From NCBI RefSeq assembly GCF_009363095.1, contig NZ_CP045295.1, positions 3,157,501 to 3,221,500 of the forward strand: a stretch of 64,000 nucleotides of DNA. Direction: 5' to 3'. This document shows positions 32,759-41,446 of this stretch, one piece after another. The notes below the pieces were generated by a model. The model had not been told where the DNA came from. It saw nothing but the letters and a program-made list of their open reading frames with translations, and searched no databases. The DNA comes from Paenibacillus cellulositrophicus (lineage in GTDB: Bacteria; Bacillota; Bacilli; Paenibacillales; Paenibacillaceae). Positions within the stretch are counted from its first letter, which is position 1. Each line of letters starts with the position of its first letter. A program made the translations under genes and the position numbers.

Positions 32759-32849
32759 GGGCTGCCCCCTTTCCGTGTGTTATTTTACATATTATGGGAC
32801 GCAAGCTATACTGCTATCATACATCACTTTTCTGGAAAGGGGGCAGCCC
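32759..32849. repeat. 16-bp perfect inverted repeats at both ends of a divergent promoter region
   Basis: GGGCTGCCCCCTTTCC (32759-32774) and GGAAAGGGGGCAGCCC (32834-32849) are exact reverse complements, 59 bases apart. Each includes the ribosome binding site of one of the two divergent genes, so both mRNAs start with the same 16-base sequence next to the start codon. Confidence 0.85.
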
Positions 32850-32851
32850 GC

Positions 32852-33127
32852 GTGAATTTCGCCTTGATCGGTTTGGCTGCTGTCTTGATGGTGTTGTTTT
32901 GGTCCGCTCTAGTGATCGGGGGTATCAAGCTCCTGTTCAGCAAGGGATTAAAACGCAGGCTGGACCCGTTTATCCTGTTGTCACTCATTCTTGGACTGGC
33001 TGCCGTCGCCCGGATCGTCCAATGCTGGATTTACGGCCAACCTATGCCCGCAAGTCTCATCATGCTTTTCGTTTCCATCCTTCTGGTCGGGTCATCGCGG
33101 CGGCGTTACTTGAAAAACCAGCTTTAA
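32852..33127 (+). CDS. Small three-helix membrane protein, 91 aa
   Basis: GTG at 32852 is preceded by GGAAAGGGGGC. The product has three hydrophobic segments (about residues 2-26, 38-55 and 63-80) and a basic end SSRRRYLKN. No family recognised. An ATG at 32777 in the same frame would extend it through the shared inverted repeat and lacks a binding site. Its divergent neighbour is also a small membrane protein. Confidence 0.7.
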   Translation: MNFALIGLAAVLMVLFWSALVIGGIKLLFSKGLKRRLDPFILLSLILGLAAVARIVQCWIYGQPMPASLIMLFVSILLVGSSRRRYLKNQL

Positions 33128-33147
33128 GTTTTCACCATCCCCCTTGC

Positions 33148-34635
33148 CTACTCCAGAACAGGAGGCACCCGGTGCCTGGTGGCCTGTTCATAGCCATAAG
33201 CGATCTTGATCAGCGTCGGCTCGCTGAAAGCCCGGCCGATAAAAGTAATCCCCTGAGGCCCTTTGGTGGTATAACCGCCGGGTGCAATGACTCCGCGCTC
33301 TGCGAATCCGCCCGGCACCGTAATGACCGGGAAACCGGCCCGTGCCGCCAGGTCATCTCCCCCTTCACTCCCCAGAAACAAGACGGCATCCAGCTTATGC
33401 TCATCGAAAGCCCCGTTCAGCCCCTGCCTTGCCTGACTGACGCTGCGCTTCAGGCTGTCGGTATACTCCTTTTCGGTCAGCGTGCCGCTGGTAGCCTCCG
33501 AATGGATCAGAACGTCCTGCCCGTAGCGCAGGCAGGTATCCGCATGCTCCTCATTGAACCGGATCACCTCTTCGAGAGAATGCACCGGCACGTCTTCCGA
33601 CAAGCGGGACAAGTAGTCATTGACCCCTTTTTTAAATTCGTAGGTCAGCACATGCCCATCCCACTCCGCCTGCTCGCAGGATAATTCAACCGGGTCGATG
33701 ATCTCCGCTCCCTTCTCCTTCAGCACCTTGATCGCGGCTTCGATGATATTCAGCCGGTCCTCATCCAGATCCTGATAATAAAACCTCGGAATCCCGATTC
33801 TCGCCTGCGGGAGAAATTCGGCATCCAGAAACGGCGTATAGTCCGTATAAAATTGACCGCTGCTGCCTTGCGTCACCTCGTCTTCCGGGTCTACGCCGGT
33901 CAAAGCGCCAAGCAGCACCGCCGCGTCGGCCACCGTTCGGGCCATGGGGCCTGCCGTATCCTGCGTATGCGATATCGGGATAATGCCGGCTCGGCTTACC
34001 AGGCCGATCGTCGGTTTGATCCCGACGATATTGTTCTGGCTGGCCGGGCTGATGATCGACCCGGAGGTCTCCGTGCCGATGGCGGCCGCGGCCAGATTCG
34101 CCGCCACCGCGCTGGCCGAGCCGGAGCTCGAGCCGCCGACGAACAGTTCGCCGGGCCCGTAAGGGTTCAGGCATAACCCAGCCCGGCTGCTGTAACCTGA
34201 CCACATCGTGCTGGACATAAAGTTGGCCCACTCGGTCATATTGGCTTTTCCAAGCAATACCGCCCCGGCGGCCCGCAATTTTTCCGCCACGAAGGAGTCC
34301 TTCACGGCTATCGAATCCGCCAGCGCCAGCGCCCCTGCGCTGGTATGCATCGCATCCTGCGTAGCAATGTTGTCCTTCAGCAAAATCGGGATGCCGTGCA
34401 GCGGCCCGCGGGTGCCGATTTCGTACCGCTCTTCGTCGAGCGCCCGCGCGATATCCAGCGCCTCGGGGTTCACTTCGATGACCGATTTCAGTTTTCCGTC
34501 AAACTGCCGGATTCGTTCCAAATACAGCTGGACCAGCTCTTCCGAAGTGATGGTGCCGGTATTCATCGCTTCCTGCATGCCGGCGATATCGGCCTCCACG
34601 ATCCACTCAGCCGGGTTTATTGGACTGCTGCTCAT
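33148..34635 (-). CDS. Amidase signature family hydrolase
   Basis: The 495-residue protein has the amidase signature triad: Lys87 in PILLKDN, Ser169 in VGGSSSGSA and Ser193 in TSGSIISPA. The family hydrolyses amides; GatA and fatty-acid amide hydrolases are relatives. It is not a GatA, because no gatB or gatC is adjacent and the C-terminus resembles stand-alone amidases (GFPVITVPGGF, GITFIGRAFSEPTLI). No signal peptide is seen. AGGGGGCG precedes the ATG. Substrate unknown. Confidence 0.9.
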   Translation of the reverse strand: MSSSPINPAEWIVEADIAGMQEAMNTGTITSEELVQLYLERIRQFDGKLKSVIEVNPEALDIARALDEERYEIGTRGPLHGIPILLKDNIATQDAMHTSAGALALADSIAVKDSFVAEKLRAAGAVLLGKANMTEWANFMSSTMWSGYSSRAGLCLNPYGPGELFVGGSSSGSASAVAANLAAAAIGTETSGSIISPASQNNIVGIKPTIGLVSRAGIIPISHTQDTAGPMARTVADAAVLLGALTGVDPEDEVTQGSSGQFYTDYTPFLDAEFLPQARIGIPRFYYQDLDEDRLNIIEAAIKVLKEKGAEIIDPVELSCEQAEWDGHVLTYEFKKGVNDYLSRLSEDVPVHSLEEVIRFNEEHADTCLRYGQDVLIHSEATSGTLTEKEYTDSLKRSVSQARQGLNGAFDEHKLDAVLFLGSEGGDDLAARAGFPVITVPGGFAERGVIAPGGYTTKGPQGITFIGRAFSEPTLIKIAYGYEQATRHRVPPVLE

Positions 34636-34732
34636 TATAATCGCCCCCTGGGTAAGCTGCCTTCGTCAGCATGTATCTGCTTACCATTTTTCGTAACACT
34701 TGATCTGTATAACCGCTTTTTCCTTTTGTATT

Positions 34733-35152
34733 CTATAGGCCGCTAGTATTTTGCAGCACGATGCGCCAGCCGTCCGGGTCACAGATGGTGATGCCGTTAA
34801 CGTCCCAGTACGGGTTCTCGGCTTTGACAGCCGGGTAACCCATCGCCTGAAGACGCTGCGCGATGGCATTTCGCTTGTCGGTATCCGGTATGTAGAACAC
34901 CAGCAGATTGTCCTCTGAAGGCGGCGGCACGGGAACCCCGTGTTCATGCTGCGTAAATTCAAGATGGTAGGCGGAATCCGGCAAGCCGAACATCACACCG
35001 TCATAGCCTTGATGCTGCTGAAATGAGCCGATGACCGGCGGTCCGAGCCCTTCATGGTAGAACTGTTTGATTTTCTCGATTTGGTGCGTCGGGCGCGCCA
35101 CCCGGAACTGAACGGCCGGCATCTGCTCCGACCAGACAGGGTTGTTGTCCAT
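34733..35152 (-). CDS. VOC (glyoxalase/dioxygenase) family protein
   Basis: The 139-residue protein has the paired beta-alpha-beta-beta-beta units of the vicinal oxygen chelate fold: VQFRVARPTHQIEKIKQFYH, then YHLEFTQHEHG, and in the second half LLVFYIPDTDKRNAIAQRL and GITICDPDGWRIVL. Candidate metal residues are His and Glu in these strands. The start at 35152 has TAGGAGG 6 bases upstream; an upstream in-frame ATG overlaps the binding site. It diverges from an acetyltransferase gene. Substrate unknown. Confidence 0.88.
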   Translation of the reverse strand: MDNNPVWSEQMPAVQFRVARPTHQIEKIKQFYHEGLGPPVIGSFQQHQGYDGVMFGLPDSAYHLEFTQHEHGVPVPPPSEDNLLVFYIPDTDKRNAIAQRLQAMGYPAVKAENPYWDVNGITICDPDGWRIVLQNTSGL

Positions 35153-35217
35153 GATTGACCTCCTATATAGTAAAGTCATACCAACTCATTTCATTTTCAG
35201 GAAAGAAGGTACACTCA

Positions 35218-35634
35218 ATGATTATTTACCAGGACCATTTGCAGGGAATCACGGAGTCGTCGGTTGCCCCAGGCTTTTTCGACGGCTGGCCCAACCCGCC
35301 CACCCCCGCTGTGCTGATCCGGCTGCTTGCGAACTCTACCTTTATCATACTGGCTATCGATTCTGATACCAAGCGAATGATTGGCTTTATTAATTGTTTA
35401 TCAGACAAAGTATTAACGGCCTATATTCCTTTGCTTGAAGTGATTCCGGAATATCAAGGCCGGGGGATCGGCAAGGAGCTGACGGCACGGATGCTGGAGA
35501 GGCTGAAGGGGCTGTATATGGTGGATCTGCTGTGCGATCCGGATGTGCAGGAGTTTTACGCCCGTTTGGGTATGAAAAAAGCGACCGGCATGCTGATGAG
35601 GAACTACGAGCATCAATCAGGGGCCGAGCAATAG
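35218..35634 (+). CDS. GNAT family N-acetyltransferase
   Basis: The 138-residue protein has the acetyl-CoA binding motif YQGRGIGKEL (about residues 80-89, Q/RxxGxG/A) after IPLLEVIPE, and the C-terminal EFYARLGMKKATGMLMRNY. It transfers an acetyl group to an unknown amine. The start at 35218 follows AAGAAGG; upstream in-frame codons lack a site. It is a single gene divergent from the VOC protein. Confidence 0.9.
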   Translation: MIIYQDHLQGITESSVAPGFFDGWPNPPTPAVLIRLLANSTFIILAIDSDTKRMIGFINCLSDKVLTAYIPLLEVIPEYQGRGIGKELTARMLERLKGLYMVDLLCDPDVQEFYARLGMKKATGMLMRNYEHQSGAEQ

Positions 35635-35719
35635 GATAGGCGGTCTCCGGGTCTTCCGAACTCGAGGAGGGTGTTCCCCATGGACGACATCATCCTGATG
35701 CAGGCGCGTTTACACGCCC

Positions 35720-36232
35720 TCATCGTTCCCCTCCCGATTCGCCGGCAGGCTGCTTCAGCGCTTCCTCCAGCACCAGTCCCAATAAGGCATGATCAATGAC
35801 ATAACGAAACTCTTCAGGCTCCACCCAAATTCGGGCCAGGCACTCGTTTTCCCGGTTAAACGGCAGGCATTCCTCAATGTCCATCCGGTAAAACAGCTGG
35901 TAGCCGACCAGCGGATATTTGCCGTTCGGGTCAAAATGCTCATTCTCCTCGTGGCTCACTTCCATCATCCCGATGTACACGGCACGGCCGCGGACGCTGC
36001 CTTCCTCCAGCACCTCGCGGTGAAACGCCTCCTCCGGCGTCTCGCCCGGCTCGACATGCCCCCCAGGGATATCAAAACCGCGCCCGTCCACATGAACGGC
36101 CAGCACGTTACCCCGTAGCATACAGATGCCGTGAACGCTGGTCACTTTGGCCGGATCCGGCATGTCCTTCGTTGGGATCCAGGTCAGCTTGACCGGCTGG
36201 CCGCCCCATTCTACGCGTATCGTTTGACTCAC
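35720..36232 (-). CDS. Nudix hydrolase
   Basis: The 170-residue protein carries a Nudix box near residues 57-80: GGHVEPGETPEEAFHREVLE then EGSV. The last Gly of the consensus (REUXEEXGU) is Ser. It hydrolyses nucleoside diphosphate-linked substrates using a divalent cation. The GTG start at 36232 has GGAGG about 10 bases upstream. Substrate cannot be deduced. Confidence 0.9.
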   Translation of the reverse strand: MSQTIRVEWGGQPVKLTWIPTKDMPDPAKVTSVHGICMLRGNVLAVHVDGRGFDIPGGHVEPGETPEEAFHREVLEEGSVRGRAVYIGMMEVSHEENEHFDPNGKYPLVGYQLFYRMDIEECLPFNRENECLARIWVEPEEFRYVIDHALLGLVLEEALKQPAGESGGER

Positions 36233-36357
36233 AGATATAATCCTCCTTCATTGCAGTGCACGATGTTTGCCGTCAGCCTACGCTCATTTTCTCAATACAA
36301 AATGATGAGGGCAGCGGACATTTGATTCTCTTTCCACACCGCCCAAAGTACCTTTAT

Positions 36358-36873
36358 ATGGGAATGAATACTTGGGAGGTGACTACTATTCCTCGTAAAC
36401 CACTATTCATATTATTTCTCCGCCGCCGCGCTCTGATCCTGCCCTCCGCACTCCTGGCCATTGTTCTGCTGCTCACGACACTGCCGGGATGCGGCAGCCG
36501 AGAACCAGGGAACACTGGTGCACACGAGACGGTGCGAACCGGCATCTCGCATTCCTGGGCTTTTCCGTTTATCCGCTGGGATAGCCGTCTGTATCGGCTG
36601 ACCGAGCTGCACTCCGTCGAACTCGGCACCCGCCTCGGTACCGTAGAAACCTACGCCGATGTCGAAGGCCACGAATACCACGGAACCTATTCCAATGCAT
36701 ACGAAGTGGGAACCGGCATATTTTCCATCCAGGGAACGGCTCCTGATCAGGCTATTGCCGTCCAAACCATGGATGGGATCGATGTGCTGATCGAGTCTAC
36801 GCTGAAGGATCCCCCCGATTCGCTGAAGCCGGCTGAAACGGCCGATCCAAGCGAGCCGGACTCATCCCGCTAG
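36358..36873 (+). CDS. Putative lipoprotein of unknown function
   Basis: The product has a basic start, a hydrophobic stretch and the lipobox LPGC (about residue 45), so it would be lipid-anchored outside. The mature part of about 125 residues (HSWAFPFIRWDSRLYRLTE, later YSNAYEVGTGIFSIQGTA) is not recognised. Start choice is difficult: ATGs at 36358 and 36364 have no binding site, while GGGAGGTG at 36373-36380 would suit an ATT at 36388, a rare start. It converges with a decayed acetyltransferase. Confidence 0.7.
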   Translation: MGMNTWEVTTIPRKPLFILFLRRRALILPSALLAIVLLLTTLPGCGSREPGNTGAHETVRTGISHSWAFPFIRWDSRLYRLTELHSVELGTRLGTVETYADVEGHEYHGTYSNAYEVGTGIFSIQGTAPDQAIAVQTMDGIDVLIESTLKDPPDSLKPAETADPSEPDSSR

Positions 36874-37030
36874 TCTACCGGATTGATAATGGCCAGCACC
36901 TGATGATCCTCCCACTTGCCGTTGATCAGCACATTGCTGCGGGCGATGCCTTCACGGTGAAAGCCTGCCTTTTCGAGCACGCGGATGGATCCCAGGTTGC
37001 GTGGCATGACGCTGTTTCCCTTTAAAAACA
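36870..37030 (-). pseudogene. C-terminal remnant of a RimJ/RimL-type acetyltransferase
   Basis: The minus-strand frame reads MPRNLGSIRVLEKAGFHREG and then INGKWEDHQVLAI, the standard end of ribosomal-protein-type GNAT acetyltransferases (N-x-x-S-x-x-V-L-E-K-x-G-F). The 5' two thirds with the acetyl-CoA motif are missing. It overlaps the end of the lipoprotein gene by four bases. Confidence 0.75.
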
Positions 37031-37156
37031 TGACATGTCCTCCCTTCATCCCTATGTAATAACGTCCATCGGTGTACATTCAGCTTTCCTTTGGAAAGTT
37101 CTTAGAACGCTTCGCCTCTTCGGAATCATTCTACTCCCGCTTATACCTTTATATCT

Positions 37157-37193
37157 AAAAAAACCGACAGCCCGCTCTTGCAGGCCATCGGTT
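37157..37193 (-). terminator. Terminator of the K+ channel operon
   Basis: AACCGA and TCGGTT, with GGCC/GGCT-type inner pairing, form a hairpin followed on the minus strand by TTTTTTT. It lies 38 bases after the channel gene. Confidence 0.8.
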
Positions 37194-37231
37194 CTTTCGG
37201 GAAATGATCTCTATCGACAAGTGCATTGGCT

Positions 37232-38257
37232 TTATTTCCCGGCAATCCGCCGGTACGTCGCCTCATCGGCAACCACATACAGCCTTGCATCAGCCGGGAT
37301 TGGCTCGCTTAACCGCCGGTTGATCGACATGTCGTTCCGGTCGGCCAGCAGGGTGGCGCCCTGCGCTAGCAGCGCCTGAAACGCTTCGCCGTAGGTTTTC
37401 CAGGCCGGATTGCACGGAACTTCGTAGATATCGTCCCCGTGCTCGCGGCTGATCAGCTGGCTGATCACCGCCGAATTTCCCTCCTGCAGCGCAGCCCGCA
37501 CCGCCAGGCTGGAGATCGCATCGTGGGACAGCACGAATTCGTTGACCTGGACAAACCGGAAGTTCTGAATGTGCTTCTCGTGCATGATTTCCACCGTCGT
37601 GTGCACTTCGGGCGCGATTCGTTCGATACTGGAGGCGATCAGCAGCGACTTGCCATCGGTCAGCGATGTTTCCTCGATCCGGGTGTCGGCGAAAATAATA
37701 GCCGCCCGCGCCCGCTCAATCCCAGCCTTGATCAGCGTCTCCGCGGACGAAGGATCCCCGCTGACAAAATGCACCTGGTGCATCTGCAGCGCCGGATGGC
37801 GGTCCGTCTCATCGACGATGACGATCTGCGCCTTCGGGTCGTACGTGAGAATTTCGTCGATGGCGGACCTCGCCTTTCGGCTCCAATTGATTAAAATGAC
37901 ATGATTGCCTCCGTGAAAATTCAACGTTCCCGCCTCCCTTTGGCGCTGAATGCCCGCGATGGAATCGATGATTTTACCGATGACCAAGCTGAGCAGCCCG
38001 ATACCGAAGATGTATAAAAACAGCGTAAATATTTTACCGGCCACCGTAGCAGCAAAGAAGTCGCCGTACCCGACCGTGGCCATCGTCGTCATAACCCAGT
38101 ACAGGGCATTAAACCAGCTATGAAAGGTAGACGGCTCGAGCAGATAGGCGATCGTTGCGCTCAACGTTACAAAAATAACAATAATCAGGCCAATCGTCGT
38201 TTTGCGCATCCGCATCATCCGGGCGGATAGCCGGAGGAAAAAATGCAGCGGTCTCAC
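37232..38257 (-). CDS. Two-helix potassium channel with TrkA-N (RCK) domain
   Basis: The 341-residue protein has two membrane helices (about residues 20-40 and 74-95) flanking a pore with the K+ filter TVGYGD (residues 61-66). A cytoplasmic Rossmann domain of the TrkA-N type (NHVILINWSRKARSAIDEIL, then IVIVDETDRHP) follows. It resembles YugO, the B. subtilis K+ channel involved in electrical signalling in biofilms. GTG at 38257 is the first in-frame start, but its binding site is too close (GAGAGG directly adjacent), so an ATG at 38218 is possible. Last gene of the 41446-37232 operon. Confidence 0.92.
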   Translation of the reverse strand: MRPLHFFLRLSARMMRMRKTTIGLIIVIFVTLSATIAYLLEPSTFHSWFNALYWVMTTMATVGYGDFFAATVAGKIFTLFLYIFGIGLLSLVIGKIIDSIAGIQRQREAGTLNFHGGNHVILINWSRKARSAIDEILTYDPKAQIVIVDETDRHPALQMHQVHFVSGDPSSAETLIKAGIERARAAIIFADTRIEETSLTDGKSLLIASSIERIAPEVHTTVEIMHEKHIQNFRFVQVNEFVLSHDAISSLAVRAALQEGNSAVISQLISREHGDDIYEVPCNPAWKTYGEAFQALLAQGATLLADRNDMSINRRLSEPIPADARLYVVADEATYRRIAGK

Positions 38258-38290
38258 CCTCTCTTCAGCATCGCAGCTTGATCTACAGCT

Positions 38291-38680
38291 TTATACAATC
38301 AGGCTGCTGATGGCAAAAGCCATGCCGACGAACACCATGGACAAGAGGACGGCAACGGCCGTATTTCCCTTTTGCAGCTGCTCGGAAATTTTAAAGCCAG
38401 GGGTCACCAGCTCGAAAATCCAGTATACGGCGATCAGGCACACGTACCCGACGGCAAACCACATGGCCAAAAACCAAATGGACGTGTTCGTATAAGCCGC
38501 CACGCCGAGAATGATGGCCGTCCCCAAAAATTTGCCCCCAAGCGCGATGCCGACGGCCGTATTGCCTTTCTTCAGCTCTTCCATGTCCTTGAACGGCGTC
38601 ATCCAGCTGAAGATCACCATCCCGAGCAGCTGCAGGATGATGATGACGATGACACTGACAACAATATTAACGACGACCAT
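38291..38680 (-). CDS. DUF350 membrane protein (YjfL-like)
   Basis: The 129-residue protein has four helices arranged as two repeats, each with an L-K/Q-K-G-N-T-A-V motif: LKKGNTAVGIAL and LQKGNTAVAVLL. This duplicated half is the DUF350/YjfL pattern. The ATG at 38680 overlaps the preceding stop (TAATG), and AGGGGG lies upstream. The family is found beside ATP-grasp ligases and ion channels; no activity is proven. Confidence 0.9.
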   Translation of the reverse strand: MVVVNIVVSVIVIIILQLLGMVIFSWMTPFKDMEELKKGNTAVGIALGGKFLGTAIILGVAAYTNTSIWFLAMWFAVGYVCLIAVYWIFELVTPGFKISEQLQKGNTAVAVLLSMVFVGMAFAISSLIV

Positions 38681-39315
38681 TAACTGGCCCACCCCCTGAA
38701 TTTTGCGTATGCCGAATCGTAATCGGCGAAATCATGAACTTCCTCGAGTTTGACGGAAACTTTCTTCTTCTTCTCCAGTTCCTTGTAGCGCGCATCGTCG
38801 ATCGGCTGCTTGATCCGGTTGCCGGAAGGCAGCTCCACGACCGCAAAGTCCCGCGTCTGATCCTTGTATTTTGTTTGGTATACGCCGACCAGGTCGACTT
38901 CGGTCGTCACGTTAACTTTTAGATTGGCCAAGTCTTTCTTGGCCTCCTCCTGCGTCTTGAACGTCTTGATCGTGTCCCAGGAGGACAGGCGGACGTCGGT
39001 CTTCTGGTTGGCACCGGTCGTCATCTCGGCGTCCATGTACTGCAAAGACCAAATTTTGTCCCCCGTAGCATAGTTACCGTCGTTAGGCATCAGCTCGTTG
39101 TCCGGAAGGACCGTCATGTCGCTGCCGATGAGATCGCCGACCGTTCCTTCGACAATCCGGTAATCCCAAGGAACCCGGGATACGTTCGTATCCTCCGACG
39201 TCGACACACTTGTATCGAATACGGAGGGTTCATTCGAGGAGCATGCGCTCAGCAGGAGCGCCGCCAGCAGGAACAGTCCCAGACCCGTCCGGAAGAACTT
39301 GTGGTAGGTCTTCAT
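38680..39315 (-). CDS. DUF4247-type lipoprotein
   Basis: The 211-residue protein has a signal peptide with lipobox LSAC (about residues 22-25), so it is membrane-anchored outside. The mature part (VPWDYRIVEGTVGDLIGSDM, later DKIWSLQYMDAEMTTGANQ) appears to fit DUF4247, seen in similar clusters in Bacillales. The binding site GGGAGTG lies inside the end of the ligase gene, whose stop directly abuts this ATG. It is coupled to the DUF350 gene at its end. Confidence 0.78.
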   Translation of the reverse strand: MKTYHKFFRTGLGLFLLAALLLSACSSNEPSVFDTSVSTSEDTNVSRVPWDYRIVEGTVGDLIGSDMTVLPDNELMPNDGNYATGDKIWSLQYMDAEMTTGANQKTDVRLSSWDTIKTFKTQEEAKKDLANLKVNVTTEVDLVGVYQTKYKDQTRDFAVVELPSGNRIKQPIDDARYKELEKKKKVSVKLEEVHDFADYDSAYAKFRGWAS

Positions 39316-40509
39316 TTATTTCACTCCCATCGCGATAAAATGGCTCGTATTCCCCGTAATCAATCCGCCCGCTCTTCCGAGCAGCCCGCACGGCTGTCCG
39401 TTGATCACGAACATACCGGTCAGCAGGTGCCGCGGCCCTGCGGCGGTCTCAATCCGCGGGAGCTCCGCCCGCAGCTGATAGACGGACGGGAACAGGACGC
39501 TCGTGTCGAATCCGGCCTCGTCCTGGATATCCATCTCTCCTTGTTCATTGAACATCCGCACCGATCCGCCCTCGCGGCCGAACATCGATTTGGACACATA
39601 GCTTCCCGAGAACACGGGCTTATTGTAGGTTGGCAAAATATATTTCTCTACCGTCTCCTGCTCCCACTCGTCAAACAGGAGACCCAGTTCATACAGGCCC
39701 CAGGCTGCCGCCAGCAGTCCTTTGGACTGCAGCAGGATGCTGTGTGGTCCGTTAAAAAGCGCAAGCTTGCCGGTCTCGATCGCATAGGCGAGCGCGTCCC
39801 CGCCGTCGTCGACGGCCATCCACTCCTTCGGGTACAGCGCGAACATCCGCTTGATTTCCCGGCCCGTCGCGTCCTTGACGATCCCCTCGTCGATCCACAG
39901 ATCGAGGCAGTCGACGCAGGTCACGGGAAGGCCGCTGTGCTTCACCAGCGCCTCGATCGTTCCCGAGTCCTCGAGGTGGCTGCCGTAGGCGACGCAGGCG
40001 GCGGTATCCGGGCGCTCCACGGCCCAGGCAGCTTTCACGAGCTCCTTCATCCGCCCGTTCGGCGTCGGAATTCCCGCTTCGCCGCACAGCCAGGGGGTCG
40101 CGATCGACGCTTCCACATAGCCGGTCGGCGTATCGGCGTTCAGCTCATACAGCTTGATGCTTCCGTCATGGTCGACCGCGTAATCGAACCGGGCATAGCG
40201 GCTGATCAGACCTTTATCGGGAATCGGACAGTCGTCCAGCATATCCCACAAAATCTGCGGTATGCCGATCAGCTCATACAGGTCGCGGCGCTTGTGCACA
40301 TAGCGGACCGTCTTGTCGAGCACGCCCCACAGCCTCGAGGAGGCCTCCTCGAGTTCGCGGTACGTCTCCCCGTTCATGACGACGATCTGGTCCAGCCAGT
40401 ACTCCTCGTCCTCCAGATCGGCCCAGGCAAAGCCCAGCTGCCGCAGCTGCTCCACCCGCTCCGTGCGTTCCCCGGTTCCCGGGGCAAGCACCTCAAATAC
40501 GCTGCTCAT
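39316..40509 (-). CDS. Glutathionylspermidine synthase-like ATP-grasp ligase (YjfC/YgiC type)
   Basis: The 397-residue protein fits the pre-ATP-grasp/ATP-grasp domain of glutathionylspermidine synthase: ISRYARFDYAVDHDGSIKLY, then ELNADTPTGYVEA (about residues 120-132), and PVFSGSYVSKSMFGREGGSV near 290. It has no amidase domain, as in E. coli YjfC and YgiC. It would join an amine to a carboxylate using ATP; the natural substrate is unknown. It overlaps the preceding gene by four bases. Confidence 0.9.
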   Translation of the reverse strand: MSSVFEVLAPGTGERTERVEQLRQLGFAWADLEDEEYWLDQIVVMNGETYRELEEASSRLWGVLDKTVRYVHKRRDLYELIGIPQILWDMLDDCPIPDKGLISRYARFDYAVDHDGSIKLYELNADTPTGYVEASIATPWLCGEAGIPTPNGRMKELVKAAWAVERPDTAACVAYGSHLEDSGTIEALVKHSGLPVTCVDCLDLWIDEGIVKDATGREIKRMFALYPKEWMAVDDGGDALAYAIETGKLALFNGPHSILLQSKGLLAAAWGLYELGLLFDEWEQETVEKYILPTYNKPVFSGSYVSKSMFGREGGSVRMFNEQGEMDIQDEAGFDTSVLFPSVYQLRAELPRIETAAGPRHLLTGMFVINGQPCGLLGRAGGLITGNTSHFIAMGVK

Positions 40510-41201
40510 CCGCCAAACCCGCCGCTTCTGGAGCTGGAGTGGGAGCTCGAAGAGGAGCTGAATCCGCTTGACTTGCCGCCGATGCTGCCGGACGAAGACG
40601 ACGTTCCTCTTCGGGTGATCGACCCGGTCGAAGTCGACGTTTTCGGGCGCACCGTCGAGCCGACGACCGGCTTGTTCTGGAACGTGCCGCTGGTATAGGT
40701 CCGCGGCTTATACGTCTGGCTGGTGCCGGTGTAGTACGTCGGCCGGCCGTTGTAATAGTTGGTGGTAGAATAGCTGGATCCGCTGTTGAACAGCATGTGG
40801 TACAGCAGCAGGTCATCCCAGCCGAATCCGGAATGAGCCGAGCCGTAATTGTTAATGACGGTCGTTCCGCCGCCCGACGATCCGGAACCTGTCGACGCCG
40901 ATTGCCCCTCCTTGTCTTCCTCCGGCTGCTCCTTAAGCGGAATGTTCCAGTCCGCGTTTTTATCAAAATACTGTTTAACTTCCTCTGTCGACCAGGAGAC
41001 CAGGATCGGTTCATCCGCCGAGGTCTGGTCACCTGATGTATTGGCCGACGCTCCGGCCGCTGTCGCTCCCGGGATCAGAAAGGCATTGGCCAGCAGCGCT
41101 ACGCCCAGGGACGTGGACAATACCCGGGCTGCCTTCCCTTCAACCGGAAACCGTCTTGATCCGGATTCGTCGCTCCGCTTCGCCTTTTCTTCGTTTGCCA
41201 T
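40506..41201 (-). CDS. Ser/Gly-rich membrane-anchored protein, YjfM-like
   Basis: The 231-residue protein has a charged N-terminus, one hydrophobic segment (about residues 28-48), then polar sequence that becomes Ser, Thr, Tyr and Gly rich and ends SSSRSGGFGG. Low-complexity SGGFG-type ends occur in YjfM/YgiB proteins, partners of YjfC/YgiC-type ligases. Such a tail could be the substrate of the adjacent ligase; this is inference. AAAGGAG precedes the ATG and the stop overlaps the ligase start. Confidence 0.75.
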   Translation of the reverse strand: MANEEKAKRSDESGSRRFPVEGKAARVLSTSLGVALLANAFLIPGATAAGASANTSGDQTSADEPILVSWSTEEVKQYFDKNADWNIPLKEQPEEDKEGQSASTGSGSSGGGTTVINNYGSAHSGFGWDDLLLYHMLFNSGSSYSTTNYYNGRPTYYTGTSQTYKPRTYTSGTFQNKPVVGSTVRPKTSTSTGSITRRGTSSSSGSIGGKSSGFSSSSSSHSSSRSGGFGG

Positions 41202-41230
41202 GATCGCATCTCCTTTCGCCGAGTTCCCTG

Positions 41231-41446
41231 TTACTCGTTTCGTATCTGCACCAGCAAAAGCTCAAGCTTGCCGGTATCGACATTCAGCCTTCCCTCAATC
41301 GTTTCGTATTCCTTGCCGTCGACGACGATATAGTTGACATGCTCCAGCGCAGCCACCATATTCATGCCCCATCTGCGCTCTTCCATCGTCCGCAGGCTGC
41401 CGTTTGACATCTTCTCGACCAAAATGACATCCATCTCATTTCCCAT
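41231..41446 (-). CDS. Small acidic protein, first gene of the ligase/channel operon
   Basis: The 71-residue protein MGNEMDVILVEKMSNGSLRT continues into a basic middle and a beta-rich end (NYIVVDGKEYETIEGRLNVD). ATG at 41446 follows AAGGGG; upstream in-frame codons lack a site. No family recognised. It lies 29 bases ahead of the Ser/Gly-rich protein gene and appears to begin the operon. Confidence 0.7.
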   Translation of the reverse strand: MGNEMDVILVEKMSNGSLRTMEERRWGMNMVAALEHVNYIVVDGKEYETIEGRLNVDTGKLELLLVQIRNE

